Assembly: GCF_003385495.1 (NCBI RefSeq)
Contig: NZ_QNUH01000009.1
Coordinates: 124,001 to 188,000 of the forward strand
Length of the DNA stretch: 64,000 nt
Reading direction: 5' to 3'
Source of the DNA: Chryseobacterium elymi
GTDB taxonomy: Bacteria; Bacteroidota; Bacteroidia; Flavobacteriales; Weeksellaceae
Of this stretch, positions 25,971 through 35,547 are shown in pieces. Below the pieces are notes generated by a model. The model saw nothing but the letters and a program-made list of their open reading frames with translations. It did no database searches and had not been told where the DNA came from. The position numbers were made by a program, and so were the translations under genes. Within the stretch, counting starts at the first letter, position 1, and each line of letters begins with the position of its first letter.

Positions 25971-26001
25971 TCCTTGTCTAGGTTTTAAACCTTGACAAGG
26001 A
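25971..26001. repeat. Palindromic element, copy 2
   Basis: TCCTTGTCTAGG and CCTTGACAAGGA arms with one mismatch, in a spacer between groEL fragments D and C. The same spacer (including TCCAATCTAGA and GCCTTGCTTTAAATTTACAG) recurs beside true groEL at 28889. Confidence 0.9.
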
Positions 26002-26040
26002 TTCCAATCTAGACGCCTTGCTTTAAATTTACAGATAAAA

Positions 26041-26294
26041 AAACCGTTCCACAAAAAGTAGAACGGTAGTATACTAATTTGCCTCGGTCGCTGACCGTTA
26101 CATCATTCCCGGCATTCCACCTCCCATTGGCATAGCTGGCTCGTCTTTTTTCACTTCAGTGATCGCACATTCAGTGGTTAAAAGCATTCCTGAAACAGAA
26201 GCTGCGTTTTCGAGGGCAACTCTTGTTACTTTCGTAGGGTCAATGATTCCTGCATCAAGCATGTTTACATACTCGTCAGTTTTCGCATTGTATC
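26041..26294 (-). pseudogene. groEL 3'-end fragment C (longest) with terminator
   Basis: The largest copy: about 64 codons from [20 protein letters not shown] through [16 protein letters not shown] and [20 protein letters not shown] to PGMM and stop at 26100-26098. It is still in frame, with only E-to-D and V-to-A changes from true groEL. Homology stops at GCATTGTATC, then turns into unrelated sequence before the split cargo gene. The terminator stem lies at about 26042-26066. Confidence 0.95.
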
Positions 26295-26342
26295 TTGTAT
26301 CAAAAAGGATAGAGTCTGCTTGGAGACAAAAGGTCTGATGAT

Positions 26343-27020
26343 CTATATGGGATTTAAAATAGTATTGGTGTATTTCCAGGGGAATGAATAATAACCAATA
26401 CCTTTGGTTTCCTGTCCTGATAGAGTCTCAGAGCATTTCGTGATATAATCTGTTATTTTATCAGGACTTTTATCATCTTTCATCAGCGATTGCAAACTTG
26501 AAAGCCACGCTGCATTAACGCCTTGTTGATCTTTATGAGCAGCAAGATATTGCTCAACCTGGGTATCAATAGTATTACCAGGAACACCATTTCTTTTTTT
26601 ATCCTCCGGAGCGCGGCAGATATTTACCGGATTCCAGGTTACAATGGAGAAAAAACCACCAACTTTAGTCTCCGGATCGCTGTCCTCAAAATCAAACATG
26701 GGGGCACCTATCTTTTTTCCATAGTTATAGACAAGCTGCATCTATGTATTTTTAATAAAATTTTCGACCTCGGGTAAATTTTTGCAGTTTTTTGCCATAT
26801 TATCCATCAGAGGATTTAAGATAATATTAAGGGTCTTTTGGGGAACAATATGCCCCTGATGATCATCAACTGCAGCACCAGGCCCATCAATGGTTACTTT
26901 TTGATAGATGAAATTTGTTGGTTTTTTCTTACTGTCAAGCTCAAAAGAGTGAAAATGAACGGGTTTTTGCACACGATAAATGGGATTGTAGCCGTGTATT
27001 CTGTCATTATCTCCTGCCAT
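26343..27020 (-). pseudogene. Hypothetical cargo gene split by an in-frame TAG
   Basis: One reading frame is interrupted once: residues 1-92 (MAGDNDRIHGYNPIYRVQKP..., 27020-26742) end in TAG at 26744-26742, followed at once and in the same frame by ATG and 132 more residues (MQLVYNYGKKIGAPMFDFED..., 26741-26343). A nonsense change in a single 225-aa gene is the simplest reading; two coupled genes are possible. No signal peptide; the family is not recognised. It lies between groEL fragments C and B. Confidence 0.65.
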
Positions 27021-27255
27021 AATAATTGTGTTTTAATATTTTACCTACTCTATACAGTTTTCGGTATACCTGTTTAAGAAAAGAATGTTTGTTTGGGAAC
27101 TTTTATTTCTGTAAAATTAAACGAATGTAAGCGTTGAAAATACCGTATTTATTACCCAAAATGAATTTAAGTATTTCTACTAATTGTGAAATATGTTAAT
27201 AGAAAAATACTTTCTTGCTCATGTGAGACTTTTCTGTTTCAAACAGTTGATACAA
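27021..27255. other. Leader region of the split cargo gene
   Basis: About 235 bp between the split gene start and the terminator of fragment B. It is AT-rich, should carry the split gene's promoter, and shows no TAnnTTTG box on the minus strand that I would defend. Confidence 0.4.
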
Positions 27256-27256
27256 A

Positions 27257-27446
27257 AAAAACCGCTCCACAAAAGTAGAACGGTAGTATACTAATTTGCC
27301 TCGGTCGCTGACCATTACATTATTCCTGGCATTCCATCACCCATTGACATAGCTGGTTCGTCTTTTTTCACTTCAGTGATTACACATTCAGGCAACTCTT
27401 GTTACTTTGGCAGGGGGCTATGATCCCCGTTTCAAGCATATGAACA
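27257..27446 (-). pseudogene. groEL 3'-end fragment B with 41-nt internal deletion
   Basis: Matches groEL from the ..EAGIIDP region (TTTCAAGCATATGAACA) to the stop at 27317-27315 and a terminator at 27261-27284. A deletion joins GTTGCC directly to TGAATGT, removing 41 nt and shifting the frame into a stop. The tail also carries M-to-I (GGAATAATG). Clearly non-functional. Confidence 0.9.
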
Positions 27447-27501
27447 TTTAATATTATAGAGATGAAATAAAGGTAAAGACTTATTATTTGCGGTGCTTTT
27501 A

Positions 27502-28617
27502 TCATTCAATAGGTTCCCAGCTTTTATATTCAAACCATTGTTCTTTATTACGTTTTATTTTTTTTATGATTCTTTTTTGGGAACTGCTTGACCTTTTAGT
27601 TTTCGGATTATAAATTATATCTCCATCATTGTCATAATAGACAATTCCTTTTTTGTCGCAAGTTTCAATAATTTTCACTTTAATGAGAAAGTCTTTTTTA
27701 TTACGTTCTGTAATTACTCCTTTTGCAGTACAAGTTCCATTATCATAGTTATCTTCTTGTTCTTTACTTACAAATCCTTTTGGATAGTTAAATTCCAGTG
27801 TATTTCCAATTTTATATTTTGAAAAGTTTTCTATTTTTCTTTTCTGTTCCGTTTTTTTAGAATTCTCCCAATAATCCTGATAGTATTTTATCTGCTCTTC
27901 GAGTTTAATCTCTCTGTTGTTTAAATGTCTGTGATAACTTAACAAGATAATTCCCGACATATCATCCGGATGGTAAATGTTTAAATTATTAAAGTATTTT
28001 GATAGCCTTGAGCCTCCCCAAAGTTGCCAGTTATTTCTCAACCACATTCCAAATCCTAAGTGAACTTTTCCAGTAAATTCGTTTTCTTCCCAGGTTCTAA
28101 CTTTTGCTTTTATACTATCATTCCAGAATATATTGATCTGAACAAAGCAATCCTCCAAGTCTTTGGGAATGTATACTTTGTTAATAGTATCCGTTATATA
28201 TTTTATCTTGTTTTTATCATCTAGTTGTTTTTGAAGTTTAATATACTTGTTAAGTATATCTTTTTCTTTTATTTTATCATTTACAAGATATTGTTTAAAA
28301 CTATATAGCAAGACTTCAGAGTGATGATCAAAAATTTCTTTTTTATCTAAATATTTAGTGATTTTTGGATTGCCATTTTCACTTGTCCAGTTAAAAATTG
28401 TTCTATAGTCTTTATATGGTTTTGTCTTTGCAAATGGATAAACAGTAAAAATTAAACTATCTTGATGAGTATTTTTAATTTGTACTTTAATACTATCTGG
28501 ACAGTCTTTATCTAAATACATTACAACTTGCTTTAAGTTTTTGGGTAATTTATTTTGTGCAAATACATTTAATTGTGCTAAAAATAAGATAGTGCTTACT
28601 AGGAATATTTTTTTCAT
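27502..28617 (-). CDS. Secreted DUF6794-like protein, groEL-array cargo
   Basis: A 371-aa protein with signal peptide KKIFLVSTILFLAQLNVFAQ. The middle holds DCFVQINIFWNDSIKAKV, LGFGMWLRNNWQLWGGSRLSKYF, YHPDDMSGIILLSYHRHLN, which resembles the DUF6794 pattern seen in Bacteroidota proteins of unknown function. The C-terminal third is lysine-rich. A -7 box sits 17 bp upstream of the start. It lies between fragments A and B; codons are AT-rich. Confidence 0.78.
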   Translation of the reverse strand: MKKIFLVSTILFLAQLNVFAQNKLPKNLKQVVMYLDKDCPDSIKVQIKNTHQDSLIFTVYPFAKTKPYKDYRTIFNWTSENGNPKITKYLDKKEIFDHHSEVLLYSFKQYLVNDKIKEKDILNKYIKLQKQLDDKNKIKYITDTINKVYIPKDLEDCFVQINIFWNDSIKAKVRTWEENEFTGKVHLGFGMWLRNNWQLWGGSRLSKYFNNLNIYHPDDMSGIILLSYHRHLNNREIKLEEQIKYYQDYWENSKKTEQKRKIENFSKYKIGNTLEFNYPKGFVSKEQEDNYDNGTCTAKGVITERNKKDFLIKVKIIETCDKKGIVYYDNDGDIIYNPKTKRSSSSQKRIIKKIKRNKEQWFEYKSWEPIE

Positions 28618-28633
28618 GATGTTGTAGATGATT

Positions 28634-28641
28634 CAAATCTA
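28634..28641 (-). promoter_or_regulatory. -7 box of the DUF6794-like cargo gene
   Basis: TAGATTTG on the minus strand matches TAnnTTTG and implies a leader of only about 10 nt before the ATG at 28617. Confidence 0.55.
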
Positions 28642-28702
28642 CGAATTACAGAAATATTATGTGCGTTTAATTATACTAACATTATTATAATAATACAAAA
28701 AA

Positions 28703-28873
28703 AACTACCCTATACAATAGAGCGGTTAGTATATTGAATTTTCTCAGCGACTCGCTACTACATCATTCCCGGCATTCCACCACCCATTGGCATAGCTGGT
28801 TCTGCGCTCTTCACTTCAGTGATTACACATTCAGTGGTAAGAAGCATTCCGGAAACAGAAGCTGCATTTTCAA
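28703..28873 (-). pseudogene. groEL 3'-end fragment A with decayed terminator
   Basis: Directly downstream of true groEL. It encodes [20 protein letters not shown] and [17 protein letters not shown], in frame, with KKD changed to KSA, and stops with TAG at 28760-28758. The terminator (28703-28727) has two arm mutations compared with fragment E. Homology ends at the TTTTCAA junction, next to the palindrome, exactly as in fragment D. Confidence 0.93.
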
Positions 28874-28888
28874 ATATATTTCAGTATA

Positions 28889-28919
28889 TCCTTGTCAAGG
28901 TTTTAAACCTTGACAAGGA
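28889..28919. repeat. Palindromic element, copy 3
   Basis: TCCTTGTCAAGG and CCTTGACAAGGA arms, perfect, with centre TTTTAAA, between the groEL terminator and fragment A. Same family as 14220 and 25971. Confidence 0.92.
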
Positions 28920-28959
28920 TTCCAATCTAGATGCCTTGCTTTAAATTTACAGATAAAAA

Positions 28960-28986
28960 AACCGTTCCACAAAAAGTAGAACGGTT
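28960..28986 (-). terminator. groEL terminator
   Basis: AACCGTTC pairs with GAACGGTT around an 11-nt loop, followed on the minus strand by a run of seven T. The same hairpin accompanies most of the groEL fragments downstream. Confidence 0.85.
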
Positions 28987-29016
28987 AGTATATTAAATTG
29001 TCTCAGCGACACGCTG

Positions 29017-30675
<1,659 letters not shown>

Positions 30676-30715
30676 TTAGCTTTAGCGATTCGCAAGTTTT
30701 ATTTTTTAATTTGAT

Positions 30716-31072
30716 TTAATTTCCGTTGAGCCTGTTCCAAAGTGTCACAAGCTTCTTTTTTAGTATTGTTAACTCTTCTGAAAGATTTTGATAATCAATC
30801 TCGTTAATATAATTTAAATCTCTAGATAGAATTAATTGGTTTTCGGCTTCGTTAGACGACCCTAATGCAATATTGATAAAATTAGCAAATTCTTTATCAG
30901 AATTTCTGCCACTTCCTTCCGAAATATTATATCCGATTGAAGCGAATGATCTTCTGATCTGAGAGGTCAATCCAAAAATCTCTTCTTTAGGGAAGTTTTT
31001 GGTTGATTTATAAACTTTTAAAGTTAATTGATGACTCAATTGCCAAACTTCAAATTTCTTAAAATCTCTCAT
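30716..31072 (-). CDS. Four-helix bundle protein (23S rRNA IVS-type)
   Basis: A 118-aa protein matching the TIGR02436 four-helix-bundle family: FKKFEVWQLSHQLTLKVYKST, FGLTSQIRRSFASIGYNISEGSGR, FANFINIALGSSNEAENQLILSRDLNYI. Relatives are encoded in intervening sequences of 23S rRNA and elsewhere as stand-alone genes that jump between loci; function is unknown. Here it interrupts the usual groES-groEL pair, flanked by repetitive AGCTTTTGGC / AGCCAAAAGCC-like sequence on both sides. Confidence 0.92.
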   Translation of the reverse strand: MRDFKKFEVWQLSHQLTLKVYKSTKNFPKEEIFGLTSQIRRSFASIGYNISEGSGRNSDKEFANFINIALGSSNEAENQLILSRDLNYINEIDYQNLSEELTILKKKLVTLWNRLNGN

Positions 31073-31130
31073 AGTAGTTTGCTTAATCTCTATTGCAATA
31101 AGCTAGGAGCCAAAAGCCAGAAGCTTACAG

Positions 31131-31409
31131 TTACCCGATTACTCCTAAAAGATCCCCCTCTTTTACAATTAAGAAATCTTTTCCGTCTAATTTCAATTCA
31201 GAACCTGAATATTTTCCATAAAGAACTTTGTCACCTACCTGAACAGTTGTAGGCTCATCTTTTTTCCCTGGACCTACTGCTACTACTGTACCTTCCTGTG
31301 GTTTTTCTTTTGCGGTGTCCGGAATAATAATACCTGAAGCTGTTTTAGTTTCTGCAGCGATCGGCTCGATCAAAACTCTGTCTGCTAATGGTTTAAAGTT
31401 TACTGACAT
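31131..31409 (-). CDS. groES: 10-kDa co-chaperonin GroES
   Basis: GroES caps the GroEL ring. The 92-aa protein has the family layout: [36 protein letters not shown], with the mobile loop near residues 18-33, then [33 protein letters not shown]. Normal length. It is the first gene of the groES / four-helix bundle / groEL unit. Confidence 0.97.
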   Translation of the reverse strand: MSVNFKPLADRVLIEPIAAETKTASGIIIPDTAKEKPQEGTVVAVGPGKKDEPTTVQVGDKVLYGKYSGSELKLDGKDFLIVKEGDLLGVIG

Positions 31410-31481
31410 AATATATTTATTTTTAATTAATTCTCCGTTATAATTCTCTAAATGTATGCCATGAGAGATCTGTGGATGAAA

Positions 31482-31520
31482 TGGCAGAATTTTATTACTC
31501 AGTGTGAAAATTTGGCAGAA
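31482..31520 (-). promoter_or_regulatory. Direct repeat TGGCAGAA upstream of groES
   Basis: The octamer TGGCAGAA occurs twice, at 31482-31489 and 31513-31520 (plus-strand reading), 31 bp apart, about three helical turns. On the minus strand it is TTCTGCCA, upstream of groES, so it could be part of the heat-shock control region. No CIRCE element was seen. Function is inferred from position only. Confidence 0.35.
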
Positions 31521-31534
31521 AAATGGAAAAAAAT

Positions 31535-31556
31535 AAAGCCGGAAACTTCCGGCTTT
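31535..31556 (-). terminator. Terminator after the GG-leader peptide gene
   Basis: AAAGCCGGAA and TTCCGGCTTT pair perfectly around a 2-nt gap, followed on the minus strand by ATTTTTTTCC. It is 28 bp past the peptide stop. Confidence 0.85.
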
Positions 31557-31583
31557 GGTATTTAACTCTAATAATTAGGTGGA

Positions 31584-31718
31584 TTAAGGGCAGTGCTGTC
31601 CCGGCCCGATCCATAAAGTACATCTTCCCTGTTCGTCCCATTCGCAGCAAACAGCTCTCGCTGCACCTCCGATAATAGATTTCTGAGCGTCTCTGCTTAA
31701 TGATTTAGCATTTTTCAT
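31584..31718 (-). CDS. GG-leader cysteine-rich bacteriocin-like peptide (44 aa)
   Basis: A complete 44-codon reading frame with its own downstream terminator. The N-terminal half is a leader, MKNAKSLSRDAQKSIIGG, with the double-glycine cleavage site at 17-18. The core has four Cys (C24, C25, C33, C43) in AVCCEWDEQG, RCTLWIGPGQHCP. This matches the short 'bacteriocin-like' peptides common in Chryseobacterium. No peptidase/ABC exporter is adjacent, so export would use machinery elsewhere. Antimicrobial activity is unproven. Confidence 0.78.
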   Translation of the reverse strand: MKNAKSLSRDAQKSIIGGAARAVCCEWDEQGRCTLWIGPGQHCP

Positions 31719-31799
31719 AAATAATAATGTGTTGGTTTTACATTCCCGAACATTTAATGTCAATCAGGATTTTTGACGATTGATGTGATAAGTGTACAT

Positions 31800-31807
31800 C
31801 AAAGATA
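31800..31807 (-). promoter_or_regulatory. Candidate -7 box for the GG-leader peptide
   Basis: TATCTTTG on the minus strand, about 80 bp upstream of the peptide ATG, matches TAnnTTTG. The -33 box is not clear. Confidence 0.4.
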
Positions 31808-31902
31808 AAAAAATATGATCAGATTATACACTGTTTGTAGATTTATTCAAGTCCAATTGAGGGGTGCACAAAGTTCTTCCGGGTGATATGCAGGTAATTA
31901 AG

Positions 31903-31930
31903 AAGGTTGTTTCAAATTTGAAACAACCTT
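31903..31930. terminator. Terminator after the M1 peptidase gene
   Basis: AAGGTTGTTTCAAA and TTTGAAACAACCTT form a perfect 14-bp palindrome. It is 9 bp downstream of the leftward peptidase stop. Confidence 0.75.
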
Positions 31931-31939
31931 TTTAAGTTT

Positions 31940-34330
31940 TTATGATTTCTTTCCGGCGGCCTGCATTGGATTTACTTTTCCGTTGGATCCTCCTCTTACC
32001 GTACCGGCTCCCTGCTTTTGCTTAAACAGTTGGAATTTTGAGACCTGGCTGTCTGTCCCGGCGCTGCTCCATAGATTGTTGGAAGTATCGATATCTGCAG
32101 TTTCCCTCATGGGGTCAAGCTGTATCGACTTGATTTTTTTATCAAAATAATACGTCTTGGAAACCTTCTTTTCATTCTGTCTCCAGATCTGTGCAGACGA
32201 CTTATCATACAGTTTTGTTCCGTCTTCAAAAGTAAATTCAAGAATGATAGGCATTACAAGTCCTCCTTTATTGACAAAGTCGATCTGGTAGCCTGTAAGA
32301 TTTTTGAATTTTTCTTTATCTCTGGCATCCAGAGGAATACCGGCTTCCGTTTTTACAGTATATTCTTTACCAGCATCTATTTTCTCCTGGCCTCTGTCAT
32401 ATCGGTAATAAAAATCCTGTAGGTCCTTATCCTGATCTACATAGAATGTGATATTTTTATCCTCTTTATTTCTGATCTTTGAAATATCTTCAAATGAGTT
32501 CTGAATTGGTTCTTCTACTTTATATTTTATTTCTTTGGCTGTTTTTGGTGGAGTGTTGAGATCCGGAACTGCCACAGTGACTTTATCAATAGCGATATCT
32601 ACAGGATCCGTTCCGTAGAACCATCCTCTCCAGAACCAGTCGAGATCCTCACCGCTGGCATCTTCCATAGTACGGAAGAAGTCTGCAGGTTCAGGATGTT
32701 TGAATGCCCATCTTTTTGCATACGTTTTAAAAGCTTTATCAAATAACTCTCTTCCCATGATTGTCTCACGAAGAATATTTAATCCGGTGGCCGGTTTTGA
32801 GTATGCGTTCGGGCCGAACTGAATAATATTTTCGGAGTTACTCATGATGGGTTCCAGCTGATCTTTAGGGAGCTTCATATAATCTGTAATCGTCCATGCA
32901 GGGCCTCTTTTTGAAGGGAATTTATTATCCCACTTCTCTTCCGTAAGATATTCCGTAAATGTATTCAATCCCTCATCCATCCAGCTCCACTGTCTTTCAT
33001 CAGAGTTGATGATCATCGGGAAGAAATTGTGGCCAACCTCATGAATCACAACCCCGATCATTCCGTTTTTAGTTCCCTCAGAATAAGTTCCGTCCTTTTC
33101 CGTTCTTCCAAAATTGAAACAGATCATAGGGTACTCCATTCCGTTGGCCGCCTCTACAGACTGTGCTACAGGATATGGATAAGGTATAGTGAATTCAGAA
33201 TAGGTTTTAATGGTGTGGGCAACTGCTTTTGTAGAATATTTTCTATAAAGACCATAGGCTTCTTTTGGGTAGAAGCTCATGGCCATCACTTTATTGTTGT
33301 TTTCAGGAATTGTAACACGCATTCCGTCCCAGACAAATTTTCTGGATGAGGTCCACGCGAAATCCCTTACATCATTGGCCTCGAAATTCCACGTTTTTCT
33401 TTGTTTAGAATGATTTTTTTCAGCTTTTTTCGCTTCATCCAGTGTTACAATTTCTATGGGTTCAGCAGCACTTTCAGCCTTTCGGTATCTTGCCATCTGG
33501 TCTGAAGTTAAAACCTGCTCATAATTTTTACATTCGCCGGTTCCGCCTACAATATGATCTGCCGGTACATTCATTGAAACTTTAAAATTTCCGAATACCA
33601 ATGCAAATTCACCACGCCCTGTGAACTGGTGGTTCTGCCATCCGTGAAAATCACTGTATACACACATTCTCGGATACCATTGCGTGATAGTGTACAGATC
33701 GTTTCCGTCTTCAGCAAAATTTTCATAGCCACCACGGCCACCCATTTTTATTCTGTTAGGAATATTATAGTTCCAGTTTATTTTGAAGATCAGCTTTTCT
33801 CCTTTCTTTAATACTTTTGGCAGATCAATACGCATCATCGTCTTATTCACTGTATATTTCAGTGGATTACCTGAAGCATCCGTCACCTTCTCCAGATTTA
33901 CACCATAGCCGTTGTCTTTTTCAGGCAGTTCGGTCACTTTCAGCTGCTGATCGTTAGTAGAGGCAGGAAGAGTAGAGGGAAATTCAAAACCGGCATTTTT
34001 TACAGTGGATTGTTGATTTTCATCCAACTGAAGCCAGATGTAATCCAGATCATCCGGAGAATTGTTGTAATAAGTGATGGTTTCTGATCCTTTCAGATTT
34101 CTTTTATCTTCATCAAGATAAGCTGTGATATCATAATCAGCCCTGTTCTGCCAATATCCCTGGCCGGGAGCCCCGGAAGCCGTTCTGTAAATATTAGGTG
34201 TGGGAAGAATAGTCCCGAGCTGCTCGAATCTGTTTCCGTGGTTACTTCCAGGATTATTCTGAATATTTTGTGCGGTGAAGCCTGTATATGCAAATACAGA
34301 AAATGAAAGTAGTGTTGCTTTTAATTTCAT
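31940..34330 (-). CDS. Secreted M1 family metallopeptidase
   Basis: A 796-aa protein with a signal peptide (KLKATLLSFSVFAYTGFTA). The zinc site is HEVGHNFFPMIINSDERQWS with the third ligand 18 residues on in WMDEGLNTF, the M1 aminopeptidase HExxH-x18-E pattern; an N-terminal beta domain precedes it. The C-terminal third is rich in charged strands. M1 enzymes remove N-terminal residues from peptides. In many Bacteroidota this gene sits beside HupE/UreJ and DUF6702 genes, as here. Confidence 0.92.
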   Translation of the reverse strand: MKLKATLLSFSVFAYTGFTAQNIQNNPGSNHGNRFEQLGTILPTPNIYRTASGAPGQGYWQNRADYDITAYLDEDKRNLKGSETITYYNNSPDDLDYIWLQLDENQQSTVKNAGFEFPSTLPASTNDQQLKVTELPEKDNGYGVNLEKVTDASGNPLKYTVNKTMMRIDLPKVLKKGEKLIFKINWNYNIPNRIKMGGRGGYENFAEDGNDLYTITQWYPRMCVYSDFHGWQNHQFTGRGEFALVFGNFKVSMNVPADHIVGGTGECKNYEQVLTSDQMARYRKAESAAEPIEIVTLDEAKKAEKNHSKQRKTWNFEANDVRDFAWTSSRKFVWDGMRVTIPENNNKVMAMSFYPKEAYGLYRKYSTKAVAHTIKTYSEFTIPYPYPVAQSVEAANGMEYPMICFNFGRTEKDGTYSEGTKNGMIGVVIHEVGHNFFPMIINSDERQWSWMDEGLNTFTEYLTEEKWDNKFPSKRGPAWTITDYMKLPKDQLEPIMSNSENIIQFGPNAYSKPATGLNILRETIMGRELFDKAFKTYAKRWAFKHPEPADFFRTMEDASGEDLDWFWRGWFYGTDPVDIAIDKVTVAVPDLNTPPKTAKEIKYKVEEPIQNSFEDISKIRNKEDKNITFYVDQDKDLQDFYYRYDRGQEKIDAGKEYTVKTEAGIPLDARDKEKFKNLTGYQIDFVNKGGLVMPIILEFTFEDGTKLYDKSSAQIWRQNEKKVSKTYYFDKKIKSIQLDPMRETADIDTSNNLWSSAGTDSQVSKFQLFKQKQGAGTVRGGSNGKVNPMQAAGKKS

Positions 34331-34397
34331 TACCGGATTGATTTAATAGTTATCAAAGATAATAATAAGTCGTTGAAAAATTAAAAATGTTTCAACG

Positions 34398-34979
34398 TTA
34401 AAAAGGAATTCTTTCTAAAGTCATTTTTAAAGCCAATGCAAATACGCCGGAAGATACGAACAGGATCCAGTCTTTTTTGTTAACCTTAAAAATACTCAGT
34501 AAAATAAATAAAAGGATAAGAATACCCAAGACAATAACAATCTGTCCCAATTCAAGACCTATGTTAAAGCCTAATAACGGAATGGTGATACTCTGGCTTT
34601 TGGTGATCATCACTCTTGCTGTATTTGCAAAACCCATTCCATGGATAAGGCCAAAAAGGGCTGCCAGATAATAATTGGCCCGCATCAGGATCTGCTTTTT
34701 ATTTTTCATAAGGATGTTATCCAGAGACGTAAGGACGATCGTTAAAGGAATCAAAAACTCCACCCAGGCAGAAGGAACTCTGAAAATATCCAGAATACTC
34801 AATGCTAATGTGATAGAATGTCCTATTGTAAAAGCGGTCACCAGGAACAGTATTTTTTTCCAGTCACTGTAAGAATATACGGCAATCAGAGCCAGGACAA
34901 ATAATTGATGGTCCAGCGCATCCGGAGAAATAATATGTTCCCAGCCAAGGTTTAAATAGAAGAGAAAATCCTGCATCAT
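34398..34979 (-). CDS. HupE/UreJ family membrane protein
   Basis: A 193-aa protein with about six transmembrane helices. Characteristic pieces are GWEHIISPDALDHQLFVLAL near the N-terminus, a TIGHSITLALS helix and FGLIHGMGFAN, with the conserved His residues of HupE/UreJ. Some relatives transport nickel, but the non-hydrogenase Bacteroidota group has no proven substrate, and no urease or hydrogenase genes are nearby. It is upstream of the M1 peptidase on the same strand. Confidence 0.85.
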   Translation of the reverse strand: MMQDFLFYLNLGWEHIISPDALDHQLFVLALIAVYSYSDWKKILFLVTAFTIGHSITLALSILDIFRVPSAWVEFLIPLTIVLTSLDNILMKNKKQILMRANYYLAALFGLIHGMGFANTARVMITKSQSITIPLLGFNIGLELGQIVIVLGILILLFILLSIFKVNKKDWILFVSSGVFALALKMTLERIPF

Positions 34980-35046
34980 AACGTGAAAATATAATGCGTA
35001 CGAAAATAATGATTAATTTCGAACAAAATTTTAAAGATCAGGACAT

Positions 35047-35547
35047 ATGAAGAATTTATGGCTGTTTTTATTACCGGTATTTTTTTTATTCTCTTTTTCA
35101 GAAGCGAAGCATCCTTATCATGTGGGTTCTGTAGAAATTAATTATAATTCTAAATCTAAATCTTTTGAGATTACAGGCCGTTTTTTTCTTGATGATCTGG
35201 AAAATGCCTTAGGCAAAAAATATGGAAACTCTTTCCATTTTAATGACGAAAAATATAAAGCCAGACTCAATGAAGCTCTGGAAAAATACTGTGCAGAATA
35301 TTTCAAATTAAAAGCTGACGGCAAGTTTTTGAGAATAAATTACGTAGGATATGAAGAAGACAGCGAATCAGTGAATGTTTTTCTTGAGTCGGAAACGCTT
35401 AATACTCCTAAAAAAGTGGAATCGGCGGTCAGTTTCCTGTACAATCTTTTTGATGATCAGATCAATATTGTTCACATGATTGTGAATGGTGAGAGAAAAA
35501 GCGAAAAGCTTACCTATCCCAACCGATATTTATACCGACAGTTTTAA
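35047..35547 (+). CDS. DUF6702 family protein
   Basis: A 166-aa exported protein with signal peptide KNLWLFLLPVFFLFSFSEA, then HPYHVGSVEINYNSKSKSFEITGRFFLDDLENAL and a C-terminal DDQINIVHMIVNGERKSEKL, matching the DUF6702 pattern. It is divergent from the HupE/UreJ and M1 peptidase genes, 67 bp away, and the three commonly occur together in Bacteroidota. Role unknown; linkage suggests a shared envelope function. Confidence 0.85.
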   Translation: MKNLWLFLLPVFFLFSFSEAKHPYHVGSVEINYNSKSKSFEITGRFFLDDLENALGKKYGNSFHFNDEKYKARLNEALEKYCAEYFKLKADGKFLRINYVGYEEDSESVNVFLESETLNTPKKVESAVSFLYNLFDDQINIVHMIVNGERKSEKLTYPNRYLYRQF

